Assembly (NCBI GenBank): GCA_943736015.1
Contig: OX031058.1
Span: 15,835,001-15,899,000 of the forward strand
Direction: 5' to 3'
DNA length: 64,000 nt
Source of the DNA: Tridacna crocea
Taxonomy: Eukaryota; Mollusca; Bivalvia; Cardiida; Cardiidae
In this document: piece after piece, positions 40,481 to 50,175 of the stretch
Position numbering within the stretch: the stretch's first letter is position 1
Layout of the letters: each line of letters starts with the position of its first letter
Notes under the pieces: generated by a model
Told to the model about the DNA's origin: nothing
What the model saw: the letters and a program-made list of their open reading frames with translations, nothing else
Database searches by the model: none
Program-made: the position numbers and the translations under genes

Positions 40481-40707
40481 GTAACCCTTTACCAAACGAC
40501 AAAATTTTAGACTCGTCCAAATTGAAAGCACTTGCAGACGACAAATTAAACGTATTTCAAAATTTAAATTTGTTTCTAGCAGGGTAGAAAACATTGTGGG
40601 AAAAGGAGAAAATGCTGGTTACCAGCATTTTCTCCTTTTCCCACAATGGTTTCAAAAGGCTTCTTTCTCAGGTTCGTAAAAACCAGGGACTGTTTGGTAA
40701 AGGGTTA
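40481..40707 (-). mobile_element. A-family MITE (complete)
   Basis: GTAACCCTTTACCAAACGAC (first T changed to G) to GTTTGGTAAAGGGTTAA; near-perfect core. Confidence 0.94.
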
Positions 40708-40844
40708 AAGTTTGTTATTTAACTCACTAAAGGGACACTTTATAACTATTTCTTTAATCATTTTGATACAATTTTAACTCAAATGTCAAATTACGGCAGA
40801 CTCTATACCTGTCACCAAACCAAATTTCTAAAAATTATTACTTA

Positions 40845-40986
40845 CTTTTTACACGGAAACATGTAAATAAGCCTTTTACACGGAAACATGTAAATAAGCC
40901 TTTTACACGGAAACATGTAAATAAGCCTTTTTACACGTAAACATGTAAAAAAGCCTTCTTACACGTAAACATGTAAATAAACCTTG
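40845..40986 (+). repeat. 27-28-bp minisatellite, five units
   Basis: Unit TTTTACACGGAAACATGTAA, ATAAGCC; the last units read ACACGTAAACATGTAA. Each unit contains the palindrome-like ACATGT. Confidence 0.9.
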
Positions 40987-41216
40987 CTTTTTGAAGAAGG
41001 GGCTTCATTCGTCTGCAAAAAGTATCGACTCTGGTCAGCCTGCGCAGTCCGTGCAGGCTGACCTGTGTTGACAGTTTTTGCTATTATTCAGTTATTCTGT
41101 ATGTCAAAGGACCAGTCTACAACATGATCCTTTCGGTTGTTATACAGAGTGATTTTTATGGATCTATAACACTTTGATGAGTTGTTTGGTAGCATGTACC
41201 ACGGAGATGCGTCAAG
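40986..41216 (+). mobile_element. D-family element
   Basis: GGGGCTTCATTCGTCTGCAA, AAAGTATCGACTCTGGTCAG, hairpin CCTGCGCAGTCCGTGCAGG, ACCTGTGTTGACAGTTTTTG. It then shares an AT-rich body with 50600-50830 (TGATTTTTATGGATCTATAA, GTACCACGGAGATGC). Confidence 0.8.
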
Positions 41217-41447
41217 TCAACTCTTTACCACACGACAAAATTTTAGACTTGCCAAAACTGAAAGCATTTGCAGACGACAAAATGAATGCGACTCAAAAAT
41301 TTAAACTTGGGTTTAGAAGAGCAGGAAAACATTGTGGGAAAAGGAGAAAATGCTGGTCACCAGCATTTTCTCCTTTTCCCACGATGTTTTCAGAAGTCTT
41401 CTTCCTCTGGGTCGTAAAAACCAAGGGTTGTTTGGTAAAGCTTTCAA
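41217..41447 (-). mobile_element. A-family MITE flanked by TCAA
   Basis: TCAACTCTTTACCACACGAC to TTTGGTAAAGCTTTCAA. Both ends carry TCAA instead of TTAA. Core tip GGTCACC. Confidence 0.88.
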
Positions 41448-42510
41448 CCTCACTTTTGTCAGTTTTCAACTTATTTGCTGAGGTGTTTTATGAAAGCCTT
41501 TCTATCACGGGTGTTAAAACTCCCTAACACGGAGTAACTTCCCTTGCACAGAGCCGAGTTAATATGCAGATGATTTAAGTCACTTTTTCACATGGCTAAT
41601 GCTTACCCCAAATGATTAAAATAACCAAGTAAAATAAAACTGCAAACTGACGGATCCAGCAAAAAAGCAATTATACAGAAACAGATATTTTAAAACAATT
41701 CAGTATTTTGATAAATGTTTGTTGTAGCATTTTATTTGTCTAGTTTTACATTATTTTTTTCAGATTGCAACAAAATATTTCCAGGCTTGAAATAAAAGTT
41801 CATCAGAATATCATTTGTCATTGGATCCATGAAAAACAATGCTATTGACGAGTAGAAACTTTTATGATTCATTTTCGCTCATTTTCGAACATGTCTCACG
41901 AGATTCCATTCAGGGAGATCATATTTTTTTATGAAAGCATAAGTGCACATTTTACCCATCGTTATTTCTGAGCTTCTTATAACTTAGCCTTTCATTTTTT
42001 TTTTCATATTTCTTTATCTAGCTAAGAAAATTAGATAATTCTGTGAGGTTTGCCTTGTTGCTGGAATTGACCATAAAATGGATAAGTGTCGTACAAATCC
42101 CGTATAAAACTGGGATAGAAAAACTTTTAGACGCAACGTGAAATTCGAGCATGGAATAATGGCGATGCGTGGGCGACACTGCAGTCTGACTCTTAACGTA
42201 TTAACATCAACTTTAAGAGCTTTTACCTGACAAATTAGAATCAAAACCGGACTGCGCGGAGAGTGCACAGTGATCTGGAATATACGCCGTGTCGATATTT
42301 TATGGCATAAACCGGCAAACTCAGCCTTGCTTTTACGTTTTGTATTGTTCTTTTCTACCTACTGAAAGTACCAGCTACATCGGCTTTGTATTCAAGGGAC
42401 AAAACCGAAGTTAGACGCAAGCTTTGTGGCTTTAGAAATTGTTGATAGGGCTCTGGTTTTTATTTGTGTGGAAAGCTGGTTCGTCTTACCGTGAACCACA
42501 ATTGTCTGCC
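41448..42510. other. Unassigned 1.06-kb spacer
   Basis: No convincing ORF. 42230-42280 (GAATCAAAACCGGACTGCGC, GAGTGCACAGTGATC) may be a worn C hairpin. Confidence 0.4.
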
Positions 42511-42514
42511 TATG

Positions 42515-42655
42515 AATCTACTATTAAACAGACGACATTGCTTTTGACTTGTCCAAATTCGAGTCTTTTGCAAGCGACTGAGTAATTAATAATGGTTACC
42601 AGCAATTTCTCATTTTCCTAACAGTGTTTTCGAATGCTCTCTTTTGCAGGGTCAA
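42515..42655 (-). mobile_element. A-family remnant
   Basis: TGACTTGTCCAAATTCGAGT, TTTTGCAAGCGACTGAG, GGTTACCAGCAATTTCTCAT; left core arm deleted. Confidence 0.6.
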
Positions 42656-42843
42656 GTTTTAGGTAAAATGTTAAGAGTGAAAACAAATTGTTTTAGAAAA
42701 AAAGTTAATTTATTTCATTTCCTCTTAGGGGAAAAAATGCAGCGGTTGATTTTGAAAGTATCCATGGAAGAAAAGGCTCTTCTAAGTTCTAAGTTGCTAG
42801 AACTTATGGTTCAACCCCATTTCATAAATTTAATAAAATATGT

Positions 42844-43072
42844 TTAACCCTTTCCCAAACAATCCCTGGTTTTTACGGGTCTGGAATAGTAGCCTTTAGA
42901 AAACATTGTGGGAAAAGGAGAAAATGCTGGTTACCAGCATTTTCTCCTTTTCCCACAATGTTTTCTACCCTATCATAGACAGAAATCATCTTTTCAGCAA
43001 GAGTAGAATTGTCGTCTGCAAATGCTTTCAACTTGGTCCAGTCCAAAAGATTGTCGTTTGGGAAAGGGTTAA
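42844..43072 (+). mobile_element. A-family MITE, near-intact TTTCCC subtype
   Basis: TTAACCCTTTCCCAAACAAT to CGTTTGGGAAAGGGTTAA, 229 bp; same spacers as 9067 and 28422, but the core tip is GGTTACC instead of GGTAACC, that is, inverted relative to the arms' spacers. Confidence 0.95.
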
Positions 43073-43165
43073 ACTAAGAAGGGGCTGATTGAATTCTCCA
43101 AGTTTTGATAGATTAGTACAAGCAGTATTCTAGAGTAGGGGTGTTTTACTATAAAGTTGCTAGGG

Positions 43166-43269
43166 GGGGCTCACTGACCTTTTGCGGACAGTTAAGATAT
43201 AAGATAAGACTACACGAAACGTGCAGTCTGATCTTAGATCTAAGTTGTCCGATAGGAAGGTATCTTTCC
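43166..43269 (-). mobile_element. C-family element
   Basis: GGCTCACTGACCTTTTGCGG, then AAGATAAGACTACACGAAAC and GTGCAGTCTGATCTTAGATC, then GTCCGATAGGAAGG. Confidence 0.82.
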
Positions 43270-43311
43270 GCCAGATATACATTTGAAATGGTAAAAAATG
43301 GATTGTTACTG

Positions 43312-43616
43312 CCGGTGTAGTGCAGAGAAATGACCCTCCCCTACAAAATGACCCGGGTCATTATTCTACGTAGAGAAATGACTCCAGAAGTCATTTCACT
43401 TCGTAGAAAAATGACCCGGGTCATTATTCTACGTAGGGAAATGACCCTCTGGGTCATTTTTTTACATACAGGAATGAACCGGGTCATTATTCTACCTAGA
43501 AAAATGACCCATGGGTCATTCCTCTACGTAGAGAAATGACCCATTGGTCATTCCTCTACGTAGAGAAATGACCCATGGGTCATTTTGTAATAGGGGTTTT
43601 CTCTACATTACACCGG
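43312..43616. mobile_element. F element, second copy
   Basis: CCGGTGTAGTGCAGAGAAAT to CTCTACATTACACCGG, 305 bp; several alternating CTACGTAG and TGACCC-GGGTCA units. It produces a repetitive ORF (43330-43539) with MTRVIILRREM-like repeats, a by-product of the DNA repeat. The unit order differs from 33239. Confidence 0.88.
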
Positions 43617-43672
43617 CCGTAAAGTATCATTTAAGGTTTTTTAACAGGATAAGAGATAATGTATTTTCAAAA

Positions 43673-43756
43673 AGCGTTATACAGTGCAATTTCACAAAAG
43701 GCGTTATACAATACAATTATACAAAAGGCGTTATACAATACAATTATGCAAAAATT
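43673..43756 (+). repeat. 27-bp tandem repeat, three units
   Basis: Unit GCGTTATACAATACAATTAT, ACAAAAG; the first unit is the most diverged. Confidence 0.9.
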
Positions 43757-43798
43757 CATAATATCTAGAAGTATAAAAAATATCATGATCCGAATTCA

Positions 43799-44033
43799 CA
43801 AACCATTGTTTCCCAGACAATCCCTGATTTTTACGGGTCAGGAATAGAAACCTTTTGAAAACATTATGGAAAAAAGGAGAAAATGCTGGTAACCAGCATT
43901 TTCTCCTTTTCCCACAATGTTTTCTTCCCTATCATATAGAAAAAAATCATCTTTTTAGCAACTGTTAATTTATCATCTGCAAAATGCCTTCAATTTGGTC
44001 TGGTCCAAAATGTGCCGTTTGGGAAAGGGTTGA
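43799..44033 (+). mobile_element. A-family MITE, TTTCCC subtype
   Basis: AAACCATTGTTTCCCAGACA (left end mutated) to GCCGTTTGGGAAAGGGTTGA; core ATTATGGAAAAAAGGAG. Confidence 0.88.
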
Positions 44034-44034
44034 A

Positions 44035-44165
44035 AAATACTCTTCGTCTTTTTCTCCAAAACTCATCTAAATTACATGTATAAAGAAACACAGCATCTGA
44101 TTGGCTAACCAAAACGGTCTTAAAATTGTTGTTTTTGTCGGTGAATATGGACCTGGGCATAACAC
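44035..44165. mobile_element. I-family half element
   Basis: GAAACACAGCATCTGATTGG, CTAACCAAAACGGTC, TTTTTGTCGGTGAATATGG matches one arm and the end seen at 15189-15195. Confidence 0.55.
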
Positions 44166-44192
44166 AAATACATGACAAATCGATAGGTGAGT

Positions 44193-44245
44193 GCAACACT
44201 ATTCTAAGTGCCTGTAGATTGTACAGGCACTTAGAATAGTGTTGC
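44193..44245. repeat. Perfect 24-bp hairpin with 5-nt loop
   Basis: GCAACACTATTCTAAGTGCC, TGTA pairs without mismatch with TACAGGCACTTAGAATAGTG, TTGC around GATTG. Weaker pairing extends about 12 nt outward (CGATAGGTGAGT with TTTCATCTATTG). No second copy in the window. The length resembles a small-RNA precursor, but a MITE scar is equally possible. Confidence 0.8.
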
Positions 44246-44595
44246 TTTCATCTATTGAAATATACTGTAACAAACTATAGTTATAAAGACATTTTAGTTG
44301 TATCAATTAAAAACCCAAACCAAGCAAATCGTCGCTTAAAATGGATCAATTCTGTCAAAAATTCGGCTTAATCATGATGTAGAATGGTCCTTTGTAGTGT
44401 AGAAAATTCACTGATAGCAGAAAGTTTCGACAATTTTCACAGATGCATTAGATTACCATTTCATAGAGCATTAAAAACTGGATGTTATAAAAGGAAAATG
44501 ATAATCTTACTCGTTATGATCAAATCCTTTCTGACAATATGTTCACAAGTGTTCTGCTGTCAGACGCAGGGAATCGTCTGCATAGTGTATTAATA
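44246..44595. other. Unassigned spacer
   Basis: A 69-codon ORF (44384-44593) without recognised motif; otherwise empty. Confidence 0.4.
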
Positions 44596-44824
44596 TTAAC
44601 CCCTTCCCAAACAATCCCTGGTTTTTACGGGTTAAGAATAGAAACCTTTTGAAAACATTGTGGGAAAAGGAGAAAATGCTGGTAACCAGCATTTTCTCCT
44701 TTTCCCACAATGTTTTCTACCCTACCATATGGAAGTATCATCTTTTTAGCAACTGTTAATTTGTCACCTGCAAAATGCTTTCAATTTGGTCTGGTCCAAA
44801 ATTTGCCGTTTGGGAGAGGGTTAA
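44596..44824 (+). mobile_element. A-family MITE, TTTCCC subtype
   Basis: TTAACCCCTTCCCAAACAAT to GCCGTTTGGGAGAGGGTTAA; perfect core. Confidence 0.95.
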
Positions 44825-44837
44825 GTGAATGACTGCT

Positions 44838-44955
44838 AACCCATGGGCTACTAAGCATTACTTATTGACCTTTTGCGGACCGTGTAGATCAAGATCAGAC
44901 TGCACAGAACATGCAGACTGATCTTAGGTCTTAACAGTCCGTAAGGAAATGTTTT
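44838..44955 (-). mobile_element. C-family element
   Basis: TAACCCATGGGCTACTAAGC, TTGACCTTTTGCGGACCGTG, AGATCAAGATCAGACTGCAC, mirror arm, CAGTCCGTAAGGAAATG. Confidence 0.85.
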
Positions 44956-45090
44956 TTCCCAAAAAAGATTTTTTTCCCATCGGCTTGAATGTTTTGGGTA
45001 ATAATTTTCAGCTTTCGAGCAAATATGGTAAAAAGATGGGTTCATAATTACAAGTTGGGGCTCCTCTTTGCATATCATTTAGTTTTAGCC

Positions 45091-45220
45091 TCTTTCTGTC
45101 TGTCTATCTGTCTTTCTGTCTGTCTGTCAGCCTGCCTGCTCGCCTTCCTGCCTTTCCGTATGCCTGTCTGTCTCTGTCTCTCTGTATGTCTCTGTCTGTC
45201 TGTCTCTCTGTATGTCTCAT
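45091..45220. repeat. (CTGT)n tract, imperfect
   Basis: Interrupted CTGT and CTGC units; read as a Cys/Leu/Ser-rich ORF that is not a gene. Confidence 0.85.
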
Positions 45221-45374
45221 CACACGTATTGATTCAAATGAACTATACCAAAACCTGTATTTGACAGATGCATTCCGGTATGATTTCGATATTTTTTAGT
45301 AGTATAAATTAAAGTTTTAGTGCTCACATTGCTTACTTTTGCCGGCTAATAGGGCTTTAGGGAAGACAGAACTT

Positions 45375-45378
<4 letters not shown>

Positions 45379-45411
<33 letters not shown>
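45379..45411. repeat. (GA)n microsatellite
   Basis: About 16 GA units followed by AAGGGGGGGAGG. Confidence 0.95.
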
Positions 45412-45414
<3 letters not shown>

Positions 45415-45570
45415 GGGGGAGGAAGATGCAAGATGCGCAATATTGAAAAATACTCACACAAGAAATACAGAAATTATATATATTCTAAATGACAGCAACA
45501 CAACACTATCTTTTTGTTGGCTGTTTTGATTTCAAGGGACTTGTTCAAAATTTGTTTAAAGTCAGTTTAA

Positions 45571-45573
<3 letters not shown>

Positions 45574-45609
<36 letters not shown>

Positions 45610-45610
45610 T
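45574..45610. repeat. (AATC)n microsatellite
   Basis: Nine AATC units, directly before an A-family right half. Confidence 0.93.
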
Positions 45611-45627
45611 TCCAACAGAAAATAATT

Positions 45628-45752
45628 CACTGTTCCCACAATGTTTTCTACCATTCCAAAGACAGAATTTATCTTTAATTACACTTAATTTGTTGTCTGC
45701 AAATGATTTCAGTTCGAGTTTAACTGAAATTTTGTCGGTTAGTAAGGAATTC
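45628..45752 (+). mobile_element. A-family right half
   Basis: CTGTTCCCACAATGTTTTCT, TTGTCTGCAAATGATTTCAG, TTTTGTCGGTTAGTAAGG; the left half is replaced by the AATC repeat. Confidence 0.7.
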
Positions 45753-45808
45753 GGTGAATTATGTATATCTTGTAACAAATATTTTCTATGAATAGATTTT
45801 TGTAAACA

Positions 45809-46036
45809 TTTAAATCTTTACCAAATAACAAAATTTTAGACTGGTCCAAATTGAGAGAATTTGCAGATGGCAGAATTATCCTGACTAAAAATTTGAAATT
45901 TGTTCTTAGAGGTTCGAAAACATTGTGGGAAAGAGAGGAAATGCCAATTTCCAGCATTTTCTCCTTTTACCACAACGTTTTCAAAAGTTTTTCTTTTTAC
46001 GGTCCTTTAAACCAGGGATTGTTTAGGAAAGGGTTA
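45809..46036 (-). mobile_element. A-family MITE
   Basis: TTAAATCTTTACCAAATAAC to TGTTTAGGAAAGGGTTAT; core AAATGCCAATTTCCAGCATT (tip degenerate). It abuts the next copy on a shared TTAT. Confidence 0.82.
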
Positions 46037-46215
46037 TCACATTACCACATTCCCGAGTTTTAACGACCCTATGGGAGAAGGCTTTTGAAAACATTCTGGG
46101 AAAGGAGAAAATGCTGCCTACCAGCATTTTCTCCTTTTCCTACAATGTTTTTCCCCATCCAAAACAAAAAATATCATTTCAGTTACATTTAATTTGTCGA
46201 CTAGGTATGACTCTG
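46033..46215 (+). mobile_element. A-family MITE, right end lost
   Basis: TTATCACATTACCACATTCC, GAGTTTTAACGACCC, core GAAAATGCTGCCTACCAGCA; stops after AATTTGTCGACTAGG, shortly before a B copy. Confidence 0.8.
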
Positions 46216-46240
46216 CAATTTCACCTACCCCTCCGCTTCA

Positions 46241-46489
46241 TAAAGGTGCAATCGGACATTTGCGTAAAGTGTCGTCCCGGATTAGCCTGCGCAGTCCGCG
46301 CAGGCTAATCTGGGATGGCACTTTACGACTACATTAGATTTTGTGCTACAGTAGACTTGCATAAAACAGAAAATCACATAAAATCGGAAAGTGTCGTTTC
46401 GGATTAGCCTGTGCAGACTGCACATGCTGATCAGAGACGACACTTTACGCAAATGTCCGAATGACCCTTTTCGCGTGTTGCACTCCATA
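46241..46489. mobile_element. B-family double-hairpin MITE
   Basis: The left end is clipped (AAAGGTGCAATCGGACATTT); the right end CCTTTTCGCGTGTTGCACTC is complete. The first hairpin GGATTAGCCTGCGCAGTCCG is perfect. Confidence 0.9.
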
Positions 46490-46492
46490 TAT

Positions 46493-46789
46493 GTGTCGTA
46501 GGCCAGATTGGAATCTAGGCAGATCCGGAATCTGCCTAAACCAAATTAGTTGCTTTTCCCACAATTGCTCCGTGTTCCACATTAAAACTGCTTTTATTCT
46601 GTGGTTTAAGTTAAATAAGATGTTTTATATGTTGTATCACTATGTTAAATGAGAAAATATTCCAGTTTGGTTTAGGTAGATTGTGGAACTGCCTAGCCAA
46701 ACTGGAACTTTAATTTGGTCTTGACATAGTTCCAGTTCGGTCTAGGCGGATTCCGGATCTGACCTGATTCCAGTTTAGATTACGACATA
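46493..46789. mobile_element. P element
   Basis: Ends GTGTCGTAGGCCAGATTGGA and GATTACGACATA mirror each other; further in, TCTAGGCAGATCCGGAATCT mirrors TCTAGGCGGATTCCGGATCT. A second internal foldback pairs CCAGTTTGGTTTAGG with CCTAGCCAAACTGG. About 297 bp; single copy. Confidence 0.7.
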
Positions 46790-46797
46790 GGCATACT

Positions 46798-47207
46798 CAT
46801 TCGGAACACCTCGGTCAGTTCTACGAATCAAGCCTCGGATGTATGCCGACGGACTACTTCCGGAAGGAACAACAACATAACAACAAATACAATGACGTCA
46901 TTATCGCGCAAACACCTCGGCCAATCTTTCAATCCAGCCCAATTTTTCAAGTGCATAATCAATGCAAGTCCTAAATTCAGCCATTTTTGCTGCTATACTT
47001 AGACTTACAGTCATTCTACAGGATTTGTTGTCATTCGAGAAGGTTACTAAGTGACGTCAATAGGAACATCCCGGGAACTATGTAGTTGGGAGTATCTGTC
47101 GAATAACCACCGCCGGCGATGCATGTCAAGTTTTTTTATCACCTTGTTCCGTCGGCATACATCCGAGGCTGGATCGAAAGATTGGCCGAGGTGTTCCGAA
47201 TGAGGCA
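46798..47207. mobile_element. O element with 55-60-bp inverted ends
   Basis: Left: CATTCGGAACACCTCGGTCA, AGCCTCGGATGTATGCCGAC, GGA. Right: TCCGTCGGCATACATCCGAG, GCTGGATCGAAAGATTGGCC, GAGGTGTTCCGAATG. The motif ACACCTCGGCCAATCTTTCAATCCAGCC occurs again inside at 46911-46938. A 99-codon minus ORF (47047-47346) overlaps the right end and is not supported as a gene. Confidence 0.72.
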
Positions 47208-47594
47208 TACCCATACGAGAAACAAAAGTAAACGGCCATTTATAAGCCGGAATTACCCGTAGACATCTTTTTGCATCCGCTGTCAAGGAAAGGGGCGGTT
47301 CATTTAGTTTGATATTTTGGAGATTAACTGACCAGTGAAATAGCATACTCCAGCATAAGTTTGAAAATGACTTATTCTATTGGAATGAAATCATTAAACA
47401 TTTGTTCCATATACATGGCTCATATATTTTTTCTACTTGTCATCTTTTAAAAATTGCTCTCCTTAAAGAAGAAATAAAGAGAAAAACTAACATGTTTCTG
47501 CTGGCTTTCGCTACTACTAGGCTGAGACAAGAAAAATTATAATGCACGTTTGGAAAATAAGGAACTTAAAGTAACAAAAGCCACCAAAGTATGC
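47208..47594. other. Unassigned spacer
   Basis: No shared repeat or coding evidence. Confidence 0.4.
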
Positions 47595-47823
47595 TTAACT
47601 CTTTACCACACGAGAAAATTTTAGACTGGTCCAAGATGAAAGCATTTGCAGACGACAAAATAAAGGTGACTGAAAATTTGAAATTTGCTCTGGGAAGGAT
47701 AGAAAACAATGTGGGAAAAGGAGAAAATGCTGGTTACCAGCATTTTCTTCTTTTCCCACAGAGTTTTCAAAAGGCTACTTTCTCAGGGGCGTCAAAAGTA
47801 GGGATTGTGTGCTAATGGGTTAA
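47595..47823 (-). mobile_element. A-family MITE (complete)
   Basis: TTAACTCTTTACCACACGAG to GTGTGCTAATGGGTTAA, 229 bp. Confidence 0.94.
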
Positions 47824-47832
47824 ATGCATTTT

Positions 47833-47925
47833 CAATTTTAATCATACCATTTAAAATTATGGAAATTACTCTCACGATGATAGTCTGTTATTATACGGTC
47901 GGTACCATTGTAAGTCGTTGGCAGA
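47833..47925. mobile_element. V-element half copy
   Basis: ATCATACCATTTAAAATTATGG, CGATGATAGTCTGTTATTAT, ACGGTCGGTACCATTGTAAG matches one arm of the V element at 51729. Confidence 0.5.
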
Positions 47926-47945
47926 GAAATTAATTGCAACTACAG

Positions 47946-48130
47946 GTTAACTCCGAATTGAAAGCATTTGCAGACGACAAAATAAACATGACTCATAATT
48001 AGAAATTTTATTAGGGGAGGCTAGAAAACATTGTTGAAAAATGCTGGTTACCAGCATTTTCTCCTTTTCCTACAATGTTTTCAAAAGCTTTCTTTTTCAG
48101 GGTCGTTAAAATTCTGGATCGTGTATCCTG
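47946..48130 (-). mobile_element. A-family MITE with terminal deletion
   Basis: GTTAACTCCGAATTGAAAGC (inverted end missing), shortened left core arm (ACATTGTTGAAAAATGCTGG), normal right arm; the right TTAA is lost. Confidence 0.78.
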
Positions 48131-48139
48131 TATCGTGTT

Positions 48140-48610
48140 GATAGAAGACATTAAGGAGAAGTGCAGTGTACAAGAATCATAACTTTCAACCGCATAATTT
48201 AGGAGTTATTTCCCTTTCATATTTTTCTTACTTAAATTTTGTCCGGAGCATAACTCAAAAAGTATTAGAAGTGTAAACATGACAATTAACAGGGGAATAG
48301 ACTTCTTAAAGAAAAAGTGCAGCGCACAAGAACCACAACTCTTTGATGCATAATTCAGAGTTGTTGCCCCTTATTAGTTTTTCTTCATATAATTTTGTCC
48401 AGAGCATAACTTGAAAACTACACTAGATATAAAAATGAATATATTGATTGATGAGTCAGAGGAGAAGTGCATAGTACAAAAACTATATCTTTCATAATTT
48501 TGGATTAGTTGCCCTTTCTTTTTTCTATGCTTGAATTTTGTCTGCAGTTAAACAAACTTGAAAATAATAAAAGGTATCAATGTGAGACTTTACAGGTAGG
48601 CAAAGTTTTT
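48140..48610 (+). repeat. Diverged 165-bp tandem repeat, three units
   Basis: Each unit has GAGAAGTGCAGTGYACAAGA, ACTMTTTSATGCATAATT, GTTGCCCTT and TTTTGTCCAGAGCATAACT. Units begin at about 48150, 48315 and 48465. Probably part of a larger old element, similar in style to G. Confidence 0.75.
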
Positions 48611-49383
48611 TAGGAGAACGGTAGAACCCTGGTTTTGGGGTTATATTCCTTCGTCAATTTTTGAGTCTCAAGATTTCTTTTGAGCTGCATTATAGTCCAT
48701 TTGGTTTCTATAAAAACTATCATTTCGATCAAATGCATTCAACAACTTCTTCTAAAGTTCTTCAATGCAGTGTTAGTTATTCACAAAAAACATGAAGATA
48801 GTCTAAATTTCATGACTTCGTTTTCAAACTTTCTGTAATATTTTAGCATTTTTGGTCTTAGCCACAGAGGAGTCGGGGACAGTTGGAGAACAGCTATAAA
48901 CGATAACAAATCATAGTAAAACTACGTGTTTTTGTAGTAATTTCATTCATATTTAGACTCATAGAGGGTGATGGTGAAAATTGCCAGCAAATAAATTTTA
49001 ACAGTTGACAGACTTAATAAAAATTAATAGCGTTTTACATGCGCTTATAGGTGTTAGGAGAGCTCTTTGGGTGAAATGACAGTGGTTTGGGGCGTTTTCG
49101 ACTGTTTAGGAGTGTTTCTCTTCCTTATTCATCCGCCATGTAGATGTTATGGACTAGGTCAAGTCAACGCTGCGAAACAAGGCTATTTTCAGATCCAGAC
49201 CCATTTCTATGGCATTTGAGTCTAAAGGCCATTGTTTGTTTGTATAATTTAGTTGCACAGATTTCAATTTGCATGTTATTTTTGATATATCAAAATGCAT
49301 AGACCGTGTGTTCATTGATCAGGAACTATTTTTCTTGAAATAGAGGAGTAATTCGTCTTCACGAAACTTCAGTCTGACGGTTG
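48611..49383. other. Unassigned 0.77-kb spacer
   Basis: No MITE or clear ORF. Confidence 0.4.
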
Positions 49384-49615
49384 TCATACAAAGGTGAGAC
49401 CTGAAAGGTCACAACCTTCTAAAAGATTGAAAGAGCCAAAACTCTTTAAATATTACACCGGTTATAGAGAAAATTTACAGGCACGGAGGAGTGACTTTAG
49501 TGTGAGACTTGAAACGCTATCACGTTCTTTAAAAGAAAAAAAGGCCAAACACTTTTGTAATTGTATATCAGTTGAAGAGAAAATTGCAGGCTTACAAGTT
49601 CTTATGGTATAGGAG
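49384..49615 (+). repeat. Two diverged units of about 105 bp, open in one frame
   Basis: GTGAGACCTGAAAGGTCACA, TATAGAGAAAATTTACAGGC and GTGAGACTTGAAACGCTATC, TGAAGAGAAAATTGCAGGCT are two halves of a tandem duplication. It gives a 72-codon ORF (Lys/Arg-rich, RPERSQPSKRLKEPKLF) of unknown meaning. Confidence 0.45.
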
Positions 49616-50015
49616 GCTCTCTGTTAAAATTCAAACCATATTCGAGCAACTTGGAGGGAAAAAATGTCACAAACTTGTGTCCATGCATCGATCACCCCAC
49701 GCCTCCCTGCCCCTCGCCCCTGTTCCCCTCCTCTGATAATCAGACAAACGTGCGCCAAGTAGGCCAAAGTAATCTGCTGGCAAATGGACTAAATATTGCC
49801 TCGGGAAAATACCCTTCATTTTGATTACTTGGTTTAGACTACGGAATGACGCAACAATGTTTCTTTTTTCTTCCTCTAAGCTGCTTTGTGCAACTGAAAA
49901 CGTTTTGTTGACAGTATAGATCCAAGATCAGGCTGCATAAAACTTTTAATTTTTTTTAAGAAGCTTAATATTGACATATTTCAAGGAGTCACTTTTAGCG
50001 CCTTACGGTGAACAA
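49616..50015. other. Spacer with a C-family left arm
   Basis: GACAGTATAGATCCAAGATC, AGGCTGCA (49911-49939) is half of a C hairpin; the rest is unassigned. Confidence 0.45.
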
Positions 50016-50019
50016 TTTC

Positions 50020-50175
50020 CGAAAACATTATGGCAATGGTAGAAATTATTTATGATGACTAATGTCTCTCCTTTGAAACAAAGTTTTCTGTAGCAACGCA
50101 GGGTAAAAGAGAATTAATTGCATTTTTTCACCATTTTCAAGAATGTTTTCAAAAAATATTCCCAACGTTGTTTGC
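50020..50175. mobile_element. A-related remnants
   Basis: CCGAAAACATTATGGCAATG, GTCTCTCCTTTGAAACAAAG and a second right-arm-like ATTTTCAAGAATGTTTTC; very eroded. Confidence 0.35.

Noticed and set aside
43330-43539. Repetitive MTRVIILRREM protein
   Set aside because: Produced by the F element's tandem palindromes; a near-identical reading exists on the other strand.
9067-44824. CRISPR-like array of regularly repeated palindromes
   Set aside because: Spacing is irregular, copies are long and in both orientations with TTAA ends, and the DNA is clearly animal.
45061-45264. Cys/Leu-rich ORF that looks secreted
   Set aside because: It is a translated (CTGT)n microsatellite.
47047-47346. 99-codon minus-strand ORF as a gene
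   Set aside because: It overlaps the right inverted end of the O element and has no recognised motif.
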